Shown: one piece after another, positions 53,830 through 63,014 of the stretch | Layout of the letters: each line of letters begins with the position of its first letter | Numbering within the stretch: the first letter of the stretch is position 1 | NCBI GenBank assembly: GCA_003225005.1 | Contig: QIAN01000369.1 | Span: 1 to 64,000, forward strand | Direction of reading: 5' to 3' | Length of the DNA: 64,000 nucleotides | Source: Acidobacteriota bacterium | GTDB taxonomy: Bacteria > Acidobacteriota > Terriglobia > Terriglobales > Acidobacteriaceae | Program-made: the position numbers and the translations under genes | The notes under the pieces: generated by a model | The model's database searches: none | Told to the model about the DNA's origin: nothing | Seen by the model: only the letters and a program-made list of their open reading frames with translations

Positions 53830-56088
53830 TCAGTTGGGATTGGGAGGGCTGCTCCCGTCACTGGGACGGTGCATCTCGTCCATGAGTTTCGCCAACAATT
53901 TCTCTCGCTGCTCAGTGCTCAACTCGCGTTGTAATTCTTCCAGGGCCAAAGCGACGATGTGGTAATGATGGGCACCTGCGTACTTGGGATCTGAAGTAAT
54001 GTTGAGCCAAAGGCGATGCATCAGTTCAACATCCTGAGGTCGCAATCGAGGGGTATGCGGCCCGAGGGCGTATTCGCGAACGCTGCCGTCAGGAGCATAA
54101 ACGTCCAAGATGAGGCGGGGGCGGGGTTCAGGCAGACGCTCCCAGGCATCGCCGGTAAGCTTGGCCTGTTCGTCAGCACTGAGCTTGTTGGAGAGACCGC
54201 AGACGATCCGGCTGGACCCCAGCCTCTGCGCCGTCACTATAATAGCTTCGAACACATCGGTGGCAGGCACGACGAGAAGATGAATAGGCTTGCCTTCTTT
54301 TTCCGCCACGGCCACTGCCGCCGTGAACAATTCCTGCTCGTAGTGATCAAAGACCTGGCTCGCTTCAAAAACTGCGCTGCCGCTAAAACTGTGCTCGCGA
54401 TGGTAGAGGCGGGCACTCATTACGACCACATCCTGGCGGTTTGTGTCGGTGTGGGCCAGCATCTGCCGGAGATAGTAAAGATTGCGCGGGTCGCGTATCG
54501 CGGCCAGAATGTTACCCGGCCGCACGCCCATGGCGCCGCTACCCAATTCTTGGTTGCCATAAACCCGGAACTGGTCGAGCTGCTCCGTCTTGCCGTGACG
54601 TTCGCGGGCGGTGTGCCGCTCAGAATACGTAAAGAGGACGAAAAGGACAGCGCTGAAGCCGACGCCGGAGATGGTGGCTTCGTACTTGGTGAATAGGTTT
54701 ACGACTGCGGTGGTGAAAAGAATCAGGAAAATAACAATCACACCGAGCGGGATTTCCTTGCCGGCAATGCGCAGGTTCCCGGGGACCTTCCACTGCCGAT
54801 GCTCGGGTTCGGTATACCGCAGCACCAGCACCGCCAGAGCATTCAAGGTGAAACTCCAGATCACGCCGAAGGCATATAGTCCGGCCAATACGAAAACGTT
54901 TCCCTTGCTCAAAGTGATGGTTGCGAGCTGCAACAAGACGATCAAGTTGATCAGGCGATAGCTGGTGCCGAAGCGATGATGCGGGCGCTGAAACCACGCG
55001 GTCAAAACGCCATCTTCGGCCAGCCGATTGAGCACGCCATTCGCCCCCACGATCGAGGTGTTTTGCGCTCCCGCCAGGATCAGCACTCCGACCAGCACGA
55101 CAAAACCGTGGAAGATTATCCTGGCCCACAAAGGCCCCCACAAGTACATCGCGATGCCGCCGATCAGATTGGCGAAGAAATTCGGCCTCACGCTGTCGGG
55201 AATGATCATCGCCGCGAAGAACGAAACCAGCCCCGTAAACAGCAGGCTGTAGATGAAAATAACCATTCCGGTCTTCTGCAGGTTTTTCAGCTTGGGGTGT
55301 TCGATCTCGCGGTTCACCTGCGCCAGGGTCTCTTCGCCGCTCATTGCCAGCACGGAGTGGCCGAAGCCGACGAAGAGAATCACCAATGTGAGCTGGCTGA
55401 TCCCAGTCCCATAGAGCCAGCCCAGCGACTCCTTGGTGAGTGCCACCACTCCTGGGTGCAGGGGATTCGGAGGCAGCTGTATCACCGGCGCACGGAGGAT
55501 GGTAATCGTGCACCACAGAATCAGAATCACCACCATCACCGTGGTGACGGCCATGATTTGCAAGGCCTTGCTGCTGGATTCGTGAATACCCTGCGTATTC
55601 TTCCACCAGAAATAGGCCACTACCACGATGGCTAATCCGGCGGCAAAGTGGTTGTCGGAAAAGTCCAGCGGACGATGCAGCTGTATCCCGATGTCCTTGA
55701 TGAACCCCGCCAGGTATTGCCCGGCGGAAACCGCGCTGATAGGCCCGGTTAGGACATAGTCGAAAAGCAGGGCCGAGACGGAAAATTTGGCGAGGCCGCC
55801 GCCCATCGCCTCCTTGACAACGCGATAGACGCCGCCGCGCACGAACATGGCGCTCGACTCGATATAAAGCGCGCGCACCGCATAGCTGAACAGCATCACC
55901 GCGAGGATGAACCAGGGCGCGCTCTTGCCAATTACTTTCTCAGCGTCGCCGCCAGCGTAATAAGCTGACGAGGCTAGATCGGAGAGCACGATCGCGGCCG
56001 CGCGCCAGAACGAAATGAAGGTCAACATCACCGTGGTAGCGACGAAGACCCTTACGGCCGGTTTGGAACTGTCTACGGATATTGCCAT
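53830..56088 (-). CDS. APC family permease with C-terminal soluble domain
   Basis: A 752-residue protein. About 12 transmembrane segments fill residues 10-490 (for example VFVATTVMLTFISFWRAAAI, LVILFVGFGHSVLAMSGEET, IIFHGFVVLVGVLILAGAQN), matching amino acid-polyamine-cation permeases. The last 250 residues are soluble and include a Rossmann-like part (DVVVMSARLYHREHS ... IHLLVVPATDVFEAIIVTAQ) resembling universal stress domains, and a Pro-rich end. This layout recalls large potassium or amino-acid transporters with a regulatory C-terminus. The substrate is unknown. Confidence 0.82.
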   Translation of the reverse strand: MAISVDSSKPAVRVFVATTVMLTFISFWRAAAIVLSDLASSAYYAGGDAEKVIGKSAPWFILAVMLFSYAVRALYIESSAMFVRGGVYRVVKEAMGGGLAKFSVSALLFDYVLTGPISAVSAGQYLAGFIKDIGIQLHRPLDFSDNHFAAGLAIVVVAYFWWKNTQGIHESSSKALQIMAVTTVMVVILILWCTITILRAPVIQLPPNPLHPGVVALTKESLGWLYGTGISQLTLVILFVGFGHSVLAMSGEETLAQVNREIEHPKLKNLQKTGMVIFIYSLLFTGLVSFFAAMIIPDSVRPNFFANLIGGIAMYLWGPLWARIIFHGFVVLVGVLILAGAQNTSIVGANGVLNRLAEDGVLTAWFQRPHHRFGTSYRLINLIVLLQLATITLSKGNVFVLAGLYAFGVIWSFTLNALAVLVLRYTEPEHRQWKVPGNLRIAGKEIPLGVIVIFLILFTTAVVNLFTKYEATISGVGFSAVLFVLFTYSERHTARERHGKTEQLDQFRVYGNQELGSGAMGVRPGNILAAIRDPRNLYYLRQMLAHTDTNRQDVVVMSARLYHREHSFSGSAVFEASQVFDHYEQELFTAAVAVAEKEGKPIHLLVVPATDVFEAIIVTAQRLGSSRIVCGLSNKLSADEQAKLTGDAWERLPEPRPRLILDVYAPDGSVREYALGPHTPRLRPQDVELMHRLWLNITSDPKYAGAHHYHIVALALEELQRELSTEQREKLLAKLMDEMHRPSDGSSPPNPN

Positions 56089-56192
56089 GCCGGGTATGGA
56101 TGTCCGAACTGCGGATATGCGCTGCAGCTAGTATGACAAATCTATTGAAGATATCACAGGGCGAGGCGGTCGACGGGCCTTCCGCTGACTCA

Positions 56193-57338
56193 CTAACGCC
56201 AAACTCTCTTCGGAGCGAGGTAGGTGTGGGTGATTCGGTCGTGCCAGCAGAGGGAGTCTTCGTCGAGAAAAACCCAGGCGTAGCCCATACCGAGAGATGC
56301 GGTAGAGAGAAAAGATGCCAATACGCGCCAGCGCCGGATGCGTCGGGTGGTGGTCTTGCCGTCGAAATTGGTGAGCTCGAGGCGCGCAAGCCGGAGCCCG
56401 GGCGTGCTAGCCGAGTAGACGATAAGAAGGTATTGGTAGACCGCCCAGAGCAGACAGGGCACTCCTGCGGCAAGTTCCACAAGCTGAAGCACAGGAGGGC
56501 GGACAGCAGAGACCTTCGAGAAGATGAGGCCGCACAGGGCAGAAGCCGCGGCGATCACTATTCCGTCAATCATGGCGGCAAAGATGCGCCTCCCGAGGGG
56601 AGCACTTTGCAGCGGGATGTCGATTCCCGGGCGTTTTTCAGCTTCTTTACGCTCGGGCGCTTCAATGGTGATTCCACCGAGCGCGGGGAGCGGCGGCGCA
56701 ATTGCTGGGGCATCCAGGATGCGCGGGCGATCCGTGACCGGCTCGGCGAGTTCATCCAGCGGAACTGGAGGCACGGCACACGAGCGCGGGAACTCGATGA
56801 TCTTTCCGCTGGCAGAATGGCCGGACGAGGGGCCGGGAACCCTTGGGCTGGCAGGCGACGAAGCTGCTGCCTCCCCTTGTTGCCGAAGGATTCTCCCCAT
56901 GTCTGGCGGACTTGGCAGATCCTCGTCGAGAGCGACCGCCTGGCAGGAAACGGATGGCAAAACAGAGTCATGGGGAGCATAATCAAGCGGCCCAAGGCTC
57001 GCCGGGCGCGAGGAAGGCTCCTCGAACCGCAGCTGCAATGAGGGATATCGCGGCGCCCGCGGCTTACGGCGCTCACGGTAGCGATCGAGTCGCGCCGCCA
57101 ACTCCTCGCGCCATGCCGACGGATCTCCCTCCGTCTGGCGATCTCCGTCGTTTGACGAGCCAGCCACTTCTGCACAATTTCGATTTCCCTCATCCCTGCC
57201 CGGCTGGGGAACTTCCTTTGCGGCATCCGCAGTTGGCGAAGTCGGAGTCTCTTCTTCCCTACGGGACAAGAACTGCTGCTCGGTCTTATCTGGCGGTTCA
57301 GGGGTGATGTGGCGAGCCCGGGGCGCAGGGCTATTCAC
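56193..57338 (-). CDS. RDD family membrane protein with long disordered N-terminus
   Basis: A 381-residue protein. The first 235 residues are Pro/Arg/Glu-rich and appear unstructured. The C-terminal RDD domain starts LGRRIFAAMIDGIVIAAASA and contains the later conserved Arg-Asp-type positions (TPGLRLARLELTNFDGKTTT, SLGMGYAWVFLDEDSLCWHD), with three hydrophobic helices. RDD proteins include cation/proton antiporters and assembly factors. The GTG start at 57338 directly follows the stop of the small upstream gene. Confidence 0.82.
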   Translation of the reverse strand: MNSPAPRARHITPEPPDKTEQQFLSRREEETPTSPTADAAKEVPQPGRDEGNRNCAEVAGSSNDGDRQTEGDPSAWREELAARLDRYRERRKPRAPRYPSLQLRFEEPSSRPASLGPLDYAPHDSVLPSVSCQAVALDEDLPSPPDMGRILRQQGEAAASSPASPRVPGPSSGHSASGKIIEFPRSCAVPPVPLDELAEPVTDRPRILDAPAIAPPLPALGGITIEAPERKEAEKRPGIDIPLQSAPLGRRIFAAMIDGIVIAAASALCGLIFSKVSAVRPPVLQLVELAAGVPCLLWAVYQYLLIVYSASTPGLRLARLELTNFDGKTTTRRIRRWRVLASFLSTASLGMGYAWVFLDEDSLCWHDRITHTYLAPKRVWR

Positions 57339-57516
57339 CTAAGCCTCCGGAGGCGGGATGTGACGCCGTTCCTCGAGAATGGGATAGATCTCGTCCCAAA
57401 GCGTCGATCCATCTCGAAACACAACCGCGGCCTCGGCTGCATAACCGAGAAGCCATGCGCCAAGTCCGGTGAGAACCGCCAGGAGTCAGAATGAACCAAC
57501 TCAGCGCGGAGACCAT
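57339..57516 (-). pseudogene. Small membrane protein gene upstream of RDD gene, frameshifted
   Basis: From ATG 57516 the frame gives VSALSWFILT, after which one extra base moves the rest into the next frame. That frame reads LAVLTGLGAWLLGYAAEAAV and STLWDEIYPILEERRHIPPP, ending in TAG exactly before the RDD start. Without the extra base it would be a single-span protein of about 57 residues. The lesion could be real or an assembly error. The tight link to the RDD gene suggests a two-gene unit. Confidence 0.55.
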
Positions 57517-57688
57517 GGCAGGATTTTAAAGTCCGTACCCTCAACAATCGTCCACAACAGCTTCCTTATGACGGCAACATTCCCTTGTCACCTGATTCCG
57601 CCTCTCGGGTTAGTGACCACACGGTTGCTGCCGCCGCTCGGCGCTTCTGCATCTATTCTTGGTGCTTGCCCCTGCTAACATAGTTCCC

Positions 57689-58537
57689 ATGGTACGCGCG
57701 GAGAAGAAGCTTCACGAGAAGAGTTCCTTGCTAGGGACCAACTTGAGCACTCTGGGGCGAACTTTAGTTGCCTACTCCGGGGGGGTGGATTCCGCTTACC
57801 TCGCATGGGCAACTCACGAGGCTGTCGGAAGCAACATGCTGGCGGTCATTGCCGACTCGCCGAGCTTGGCTCGCACCCAACTGGCCGACGGAAGTGCCTT
57901 TGCCAAAGAGCAAGGCATCCCTCTCGAGGTGATCTCGACATCTGAACTGGATCGCCCTGAATATGCGCGCAACGATGCGCAGCGCTGCTTTCACTGCAAA
58001 GATGAACTTTTCATGGCCATGGAAGAACTTCGAGTGGCGCGTGGCTTCGACACCATCGCCTATGGCGTGAACCGCGACGATCAAGGTGACTTCCGCCCTG
58101 GCCAGAAGGCGGCCGCCCTGCATCATGTGGCCGCGCCACTACTCGAAGCTGGGCTCACGAAACCAGAGATTCGCGAGCTGGCGCGGCAGGCTGGCCTGCG
58201 CATCTGGGACAAGCCGGCATCGGCCTGTCTCTCTTCTCGCATTGAATACGGCCGTCCCGTTACCCGCGAGGCGTTAACCGTGGTGGAAAAGGGTGAAGAC
58301 GCCATCCGCGCTCTTGGTTTCCGGCAATTTCGCGTGCGGCATCATGGCGAGATGGTTCGGATCGAGATCGCCCGCGATGAACTGCCTCGCGCTCTCAACC
58401 CGGCGATGACGGATGAGTTCACCCGCGTCTTCAAAGCGCTGGGATTTAAGTTTGTGACATTGGACTTGGAAGGGTTCCGATCGGGCTCGATGAACTCTCT
58501 GCTGCCCGCAGAACAGATCTCCCGTCGCGCGGGTTAA
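57689..58537 (+). CDS. larE: ATP-dependent sacrificial sulfur transferase LarE
   Basis: A 282-residue PP-loop protein. The ATP loop is VAYSGGVDSAYLAW near residue 28, a Cys-x-x-Cys pair is in QRCFHCKDEL, and the Cys in PASACLSSRIEYG aligns with the sacrificial sulfur donor of LarE. LarE helps make the nickel-pincer cofactor of lactate racemase. LarB, LarC and LarA are not in the window, so the user of the cofactor is unknown here. The ATG at 57689 starts 10 codons after an earlier possible start. Confidence 0.9.
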   Translation: MVRAEKKLHEKSSLLGTNLSTLGRTLVAYSGGVDSAYLAWATHEAVGSNMLAVIADSPSLARTQLADGSAFAKEQGIPLEVISTSELDRPEYARNDAQRCFHCKDELFMAMEELRVARGFDTIAYGVNRDDQGDFRPGQKAAALHHVAAPLLEAGLTKPEIRELARQAGLRIWDKPASACLSSRIEYGRPVTREALTVVEKGEDAIRALGFRQFRVRHHGEMVRIEIARDELPRALNPAMTDEFTRVFKALGFKFVTLDLEGFRSGSMNSLLPAEQISRRAG

Positions 58538-58645
58538 AGACAGGCGCGCCAAGCACGGCACGAGTCTCGCGCCGCCTGCTCCAACCGCACCGCCGCCCGC
58601 CTCTGTCGACCCGTTGCTGTGAGATAATCAACGTTTAATCTAGCC

Positions 58646-59593
58646 ATGTTTAGGCGGTTCTTGGTGATCCTAATTCGACGTTCTTTCCTCGTACTCCTTC
58701 TGATTTGCATGGGCTGCGTAGCCCAATCCAGTTCTCCCGATCTCGAAAGGAAGATCGAACGACAAGTTCGCTCCGTTTACAGCATCCCTCCTGAGATACA
58801 CATTTTGGTTTCAGCCCCCGCGCCCAGCAGCGAGTGGCCAGGGTACGATTCTGTCTCCGTGACGATTGGTAACGATGACGGAAAGAAGCAGGATTTGCAG
58901 TTCCTGGTCTCCAAGGACCGCACCTCGATGATGCGCCTGGTAAAGTTTGACCTGACGAAGGATCCTTACAACGAATTGATGAAGAAAATTGACGTCACCG
59001 GGCGGCCAACTCGAGGCGCCAAGGCATCGAAAGTACTCGCCGTGAATTTCGACGATTTTGAGTGTCCCTACTGCTCGCGCATGCACCAGACGTTGTTTCC
59101 AGAAATCTTCAAGGAATATGGCGATCGGGTCACTTTCATTTACAAGGATTATCCTCTGGCGGAGATTCACCCCTGGGCAATTCATGCCGCCGTCGATGCT
59201 AACTGTTTGGGCGCGCAGAACTCCGACGCCTATTGGGATTTCGCAGATTACATTCATGCCAACCAACGCGAAGTGAGCAATGAAAAAACTCCCGACGCAA
59301 GGTTTGCCGCACTCGACCGGCTGACTATGCTGCAAGGGCAAAAGCATAATCTTGATACCGTGAAATTGCAGTCTTGCGTGAAGGCGCAGGACGAAGGCGC
59401 GGTCAAGGCTTCCATGAAGCAAGGTGACGCGATTGGGGTCAGTGCCACGCCCACGCTGTTCATTAACGGCGAGAAGATCGACGGCGCCGTACCCATCAGC
59501 GAAGTCCGCGCTGCATTGGATCGCGCGCTGAGGGACAACGGGCTGCCCGTTCCAGTTCACGCGGCAACGGCCTCGGCGCCAGTTTCCAAGTGA
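58646..59593 (+). CDS. Secreted DsbA-like thiol oxidoreductase
   Basis: A 315-residue protein. A hydrophobic N-terminal signal (residues 1-25) is followed by an extra domain of about 100 residues, then a DsbA/thioredoxin fold with active site FECPYCSRMH near residue 140 and the cis-Pro loop SATPTLFINGEK near residue 275. It should form or isomerise disulfides in the periplasm. The next gene encodes a secreted folding factor, which fits a shared role in envelope protein maturation. Confidence 0.88.
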   Translation: MFRRFLVILIRRSFLVLLLICMGCVAQSSSPDLERKIERQVRSVYSIPPEIHILVSAPAPSSEWPGYDSVSVTIGNDDGKKQDLQFLVSKDRTSMMRLVKFDLTKDPYNELMKKIDVTGRPTRGAKASKVLAVNFDDFECPYCSRMHQTLFPEIFKEYGDRVTFIYKDYPLAEIHPWAIHAAVDANCLGAQNSDAYWDFADYIHANQREVSNEKTPDARFAALDRLTMLQGQKHNLDTVKLQSCVKAQDEGAVKASMKQGDAIGVSATPTLFINGEKIDGAVPISEVRAALDRALRDNGLPVPVHAATASAPVSK

Positions 59594-59683
59594 TTTCTGT
59601 GGATTGCGTTAGGCGTTCATCGTGTGAGGTGACAACCTGCGGTCGCCACGTAGTGCTAAAAGAATCAGTGTGGGAGAATCTCT

Positions 59684-60748
59684 TTGAAAAGAAACTCGCA
59701 CTCTGTCCACGCCCTGGCGGCGTTGACGGCTGCCCTTCTGCTGGCGGCCCTGGCCGGCTGCAAGTCACAAGTGGGTGGCGACGTGATGGCCAGCGTGGAC
59801 GGCCGGAAAATCTATGCTTCTGACGTGCAGAAGTATTTCGAGAACCAAACCTCATCTGCCGAGAATGCACCCACGGGAGAACAATCCACCACGCTCCGCC
59901 TCAATATTCTGCATGAACTGATCGACGACGAAATCCTTATGCGGCGTGCTGAGAAGCTTGGCCTGCTGGCCACGGATGAGGAAGTGGACCGCAAGTACGG
60001 TGAGATCAGATCTCCATACACGCAGGAGGAGTTCGACAAGCGATTGAAAGAAAAGAAGCTCACCGCGTCCGACTTCAAGCACGACTTGCGCCGTTCGCTG
60101 ACGGTCGAAAAGGTGATCAACAAGGAAGTCACCTCTAAAATCAACGTGAGCGACCAGGACATCACCGACTACTACAACGCGCACAAGGCAGAGTTCAACC
60201 TGATTGAGCCGCAGTATCATTTGGCGCAAATCTTCGTGACGCCAACGCCTAATCCGCAGGCTCACAATCAGAACAACAAGGCGCAGAACGAACCCGATGC
60301 ACGCAAGAAAATCCAGATGATCGCCAACCACCTCGAGAGTGGTGAAGACTTCGCTACGCTGGCCATGAACTACTCCGAGGACGCCGAAACCTCCGGCAAC
60401 GGCGGCGACTTGGGGTTCACTCCAGAATCGTCTTTGCGGAATACGGATCCCTCCACTCGCGACATCGTGATGAAACTGAAGCCCGGGCAGTACAGCTCAG
60501 TCATTGCGGTAGTGAATCCTGCAAGCAAGCAACTGATGGGCTTTCGGATCGTCAAGTTGTTGGCCAAGGAGCCCGCCGGACAGCGCCAATTAGCCGATCC
60601 GAGGGTGCAGCAAGCTGTCCGCTCACAGCTACGCGACCGCCGCGAGCAATTACTCAAAGCCGCCTACTACGAGATCTTGCGAAACTCCGCCAGAGTCGAA
60701 AACTATTACGCCAAGAAAGTGCTGGACGGCAATGGAATGGTGAAATAA
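59684..60748 (+). CDS. SurA-like peptidylprolyl isomerase lipoprotein
   Basis: A 354-residue protein. A lipoprotein signal ends at AALAGC near residue 26. A SurA-type N-terminal chaperone domain (SVDGRKIYASDVQKYFENQ; LRLNILHELIDDEILMRRAE) precedes a parvulin domain at about 175-300 (YHLAQIFVTPTPN, GGDLGFTPESSL). It would fold outer-membrane or secreted proteins. The TTG start is supported by GGGAGA upstream. It lies 90 bp after the DsbA-like gene. Confidence 0.88.
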   Translation: MKRNSHSVHALAALTAALLLAALAGCKSQVGGDVMASVDGRKIYASDVQKYFENQTSSAENAPTGEQSTTLRLNILHELIDDEILMRRAEKLGLLATDEEVDRKYGEIRSPYTQEEFDKRLKEKKLTASDFKHDLRRSLTVEKVINKEVTSKINVSDQDITDYYNAHKAEFNLIEPQYHLAQIFVTPTPNPQAHNQNNKAQNEPDARKKIQMIANHLESGEDFATLAMNYSEDAETSGNGGDLGFTPESSLRNTDPSTRDIVMKLKPGQYSSVIAVVNPASKQLMGFRIVKLLAKEPAGQRQLADPRVQQAVRSQLRDRREQLLKAAYYEILRNSARVENYYAKKVLDGNGMVK

Positions 60749-60830
60749 CAAGCCCCGTCAATGCTGAGGGTGGAGTGCTGCGGCTCATGACTCGGGAACC
60801 GCAGGGAGTTTCGGCGGGAATGAGCTGGCT

Positions 60831-61325
60831 TTATTCAACGATTGCCAGCACGTCTCCGGCATTTACCGCCGCCCCCTCATTGACCAGAATCTTCTGGACC
60901 GTCCCTTTCTTCGGCGACTTAATCTCGTTTTGCATCTTCATTGCCTCAACCACAACCACGCCAGCGCCCGCGTCCACTTCAGATCCCTCGCGGATCAGCA
61001 CGCGCACAATCTTCCCGGACATAGGAGCCGTTAACTTCCTCGGTCCGTGGTCGTCTGCGGCGCGGGTGCGTACCCGCAGTGAGCGAGGATCGCGGACTTC
61101 AGCCGCATAGCACTCGCCGCGGAACCAGACCTGGACGTGGTCGGCCTTACGCTCGCACTTGACCTCGTAGATCTCGTGGCCAACCCGAAGCGATAACACA
61201 CCGGGCCGCACGGGGATCGCGTCAACATCGACCTCGAGTCCGTCAAGATGGCATGACCATCGCGAGGCATCGCGGCCAAGTTCGAGCTGGTAATGGTTGC
61301 CGCCGATACTGACGTCGTATTTCAT
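60831..61325 (-). CDS. Biotin carboxyl carrier protein of an acyl-CoA carboxylase
   Basis: A 164-residue protein. Residues 1-90 form a beta-rich region unlike canonical AccB, and residues 90-164 are the biotinyl domain with the biotinylated Lys in VVEAMKMQNEIKSP. Sequence order and the following accC gene (transcribed from upstream) suggest it is the separated C-terminal part of a propionyl- or methylcrotonyl-type carboxylase alpha chain. The start MKYDVSIGGNHYQLELG fits that. Confidence 0.88.
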   Translation of the reverse strand: MKYDVSIGGNHYQLELGRDASRWSCHLDGLEVDVDAIPVRPGVLSLRVGHEIYEVKCERKADHVQVWFRGECYAAEVRDPRSLRVRTRAADDHGPRKLTAPMSGKIVRVLIREGSEVDAGAGVVVVEAMKMQNEIKSPKKGTVQKILVNEGAAVNAGDVLAIVE

Positions 61326-61425
61326 GAAAATAACGGCAGGTGGTTAGTAGCTGGTGGTGCCTAGCATTCAACTGCATAGCAATCCGCAATCAGAACGTTC
61401 GCGCAAAAGCGATTCGCTGCTTCCG

Positions 61426-62973
61426 CTATGAGTGACTGCCAATATTTGTTCTTAGGGCTTCGATGCGGCCTGCGCCTTTCCAACCGGACGCGGCTTTGCC
61501 GGAATTGTTTTTCGAGCCACTGGCTGCATTTGCCGGATCGCTTGCGGACACGGTTGCTCCCATTGCGACAAACATTCCTGCGGCGATGACCGCTGCCTCG
61601 GACAGTTTTGTACCCGCTTGCCCGCTGTTCTGCTTCTTCAGCATTCTGTCGAGGAATCCAGTATCCACTTTGCCCGCGCGAAAATCCGGATGATGCAGGA
61701 TGCGGCGGAACAGGGAGATATTGTTCTTGATTCCGCCCACGAAATACTCGCCTAAAGCGCGCCTCAGTCGCCCGATTGCCTGGACCCGATCGGAGCCATA
61801 GCCAATCAGCTTGGCTAGCAGCGGATCGTAGTCCATCGGCACGTTCCAGCCTTCATACACGCCGCTATCAAGCCGGATTCCGGGGCCCGAGGGTTCCATG
61901 AGCAGGTTGATCATCCCCGGGCTGGGAAAATAATTGTTGTCGGGATCTTCCGCATAGATGCGGCACTCGATGGCATGCCCGCGAATCTGAACATCGTTCT
62001 GGACAAAAGGCAGCTTTTCACCCGCCGCAATGCGGATCTGCAAGTGGACGAGATCAATTCCAGTAACCAACTCCGTCACCGGGTGTTCCACTTGCAAGCG
62101 CGTGTTCATTTCCAGGAAAAAGAAGTTCTCTTGCTCGTCCATGAGGAATTCGACTGTGCCTGCATTGCTATAGCCTGCGGCTTTAGCGACGCGAACGGCA
62201 GCGTCACCCATTTTTCGGCGTATTTCTGAATCTACGATTGGTGCGGGAGATTCCTCCAGCACTTTCTGATGGCGGCGCTGGATGGAGCACTCGCGCTCGC
62301 CGAGGTAGATCGCGTTTCCGTGTTCGTCGGCGACCACCTGCATCTCGATGTGCCGTGGATTGATGATCGCCTTCTCCATGTAGACTTCGGCATCGCCGAA
62401 AGCACGCTCCGCCTCGCTGCGAGCCGACTCCAGCGCCGAGGTGAGTTCTTTCGGAGTGCGCACCAAACGCATGCCTTTGCCGCCGCCGCCGGCCGCGGCC
62501 TTTAACATCACCGGATAGCCGACCCTGGCCGCCATCTGTTCTGCTTGCTCGAACGATTCAAGTCCGCTTGCTGCGCCCGGAACCAGTGGAATGCCTGCCC
62601 TTTCCATTGCCTGCCGGGCGCGGGTCTTCGATCCCATCATTTCCATGGCCGCGGCGGAAGGACCGATGAACTTTACACCGGCATGGACGCAGGCCTGGGC
62701 GAATCTCGCGTTCTCTGAGAGGAAACCGTAACCGGGATGAATGGCATCGACTCCTGAGCGCTTCGCAGCATCGAGAATCTTGGGGACGTTCAGATACGAT
62801 TCGGAAGCTGTCGCGGCACCGATCGGACATGCTTCGTCGGCGTGCCGCACGTGAAGTGCAGCACGATCCACTTCGGAGTAGACTGCGACCGCGGCAATGC
62901 CCATCTCATGGCAGGCTCGGATGACGCGCACCGCAATCTCGCCACGGTTAGCGATGAGAATTTTCTTGAACAT
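61426..62973 (-). CDS. accC: Biotin carboxylase subunit
   Basis: A 515-residue ATP-grasp enzyme that carboxylates biotin. It begins KKILIANRGEIAVRVIRACH. The ATP loop is AAAGGGGKGMRLVRT, and catalytic positions are in FFLEMNTRLQVEHPVTE. It ends in an extra Ala/Ser/Gly-rich tail of about 65 residues (from about 450), longer than E. coli AccC. With the carrier gene 100 bp downstream it may work in acetyl-CoA or propionyl-CoA carboxylation; the carboxyltransferase subunit is not in the window. Confidence 0.94.
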   Translation of the reverse strand: MFKKILIANRGEIAVRVIRACHEMGIAAVAVYSEVDRAALHVRHADEACPIGAATASESYLNVPKILDAAKRSGVDAIHPGYGFLSENARFAQACVHAGVKFIGPSAAAMEMMGSKTRARQAMERAGIPLVPGAASGLESFEQAEQMAARVGYPVMLKAAAGGGGKGMRLVRTPKELTSALESARSEAERAFGDAEVYMEKAIINPRHIEMQVVADEHGNAIYLGERECSIQRRHQKVLEESPAPIVDSEIRRKMGDAAVRVAKAAGYSNAGTVEFLMDEQENFFFLEMNTRLQVEHPVTELVTGIDLVHLQIRIAAGEKLPFVQNDVQIRGHAIECRIYAEDPDNNYFPSPGMINLLMEPSGPGIRLDSGVYEGWNVPMDYDPLLAKLIGYGSDRVQAIGRLRRALGEYFVGGIKNNISLFRRILHHPDFRAGKVDTGFLDRMLKKQNSGQAGTKLSEAAVIAAGMFVAMGATVSASDPANAASGSKNNSGKAASGWKGAGRIEALRTNIGSHS

Positions 62974-63014
62974 GCCTTAGATGAGCGGAAAGCTCGAGTG
63001 CGTTACCGCGGCAG

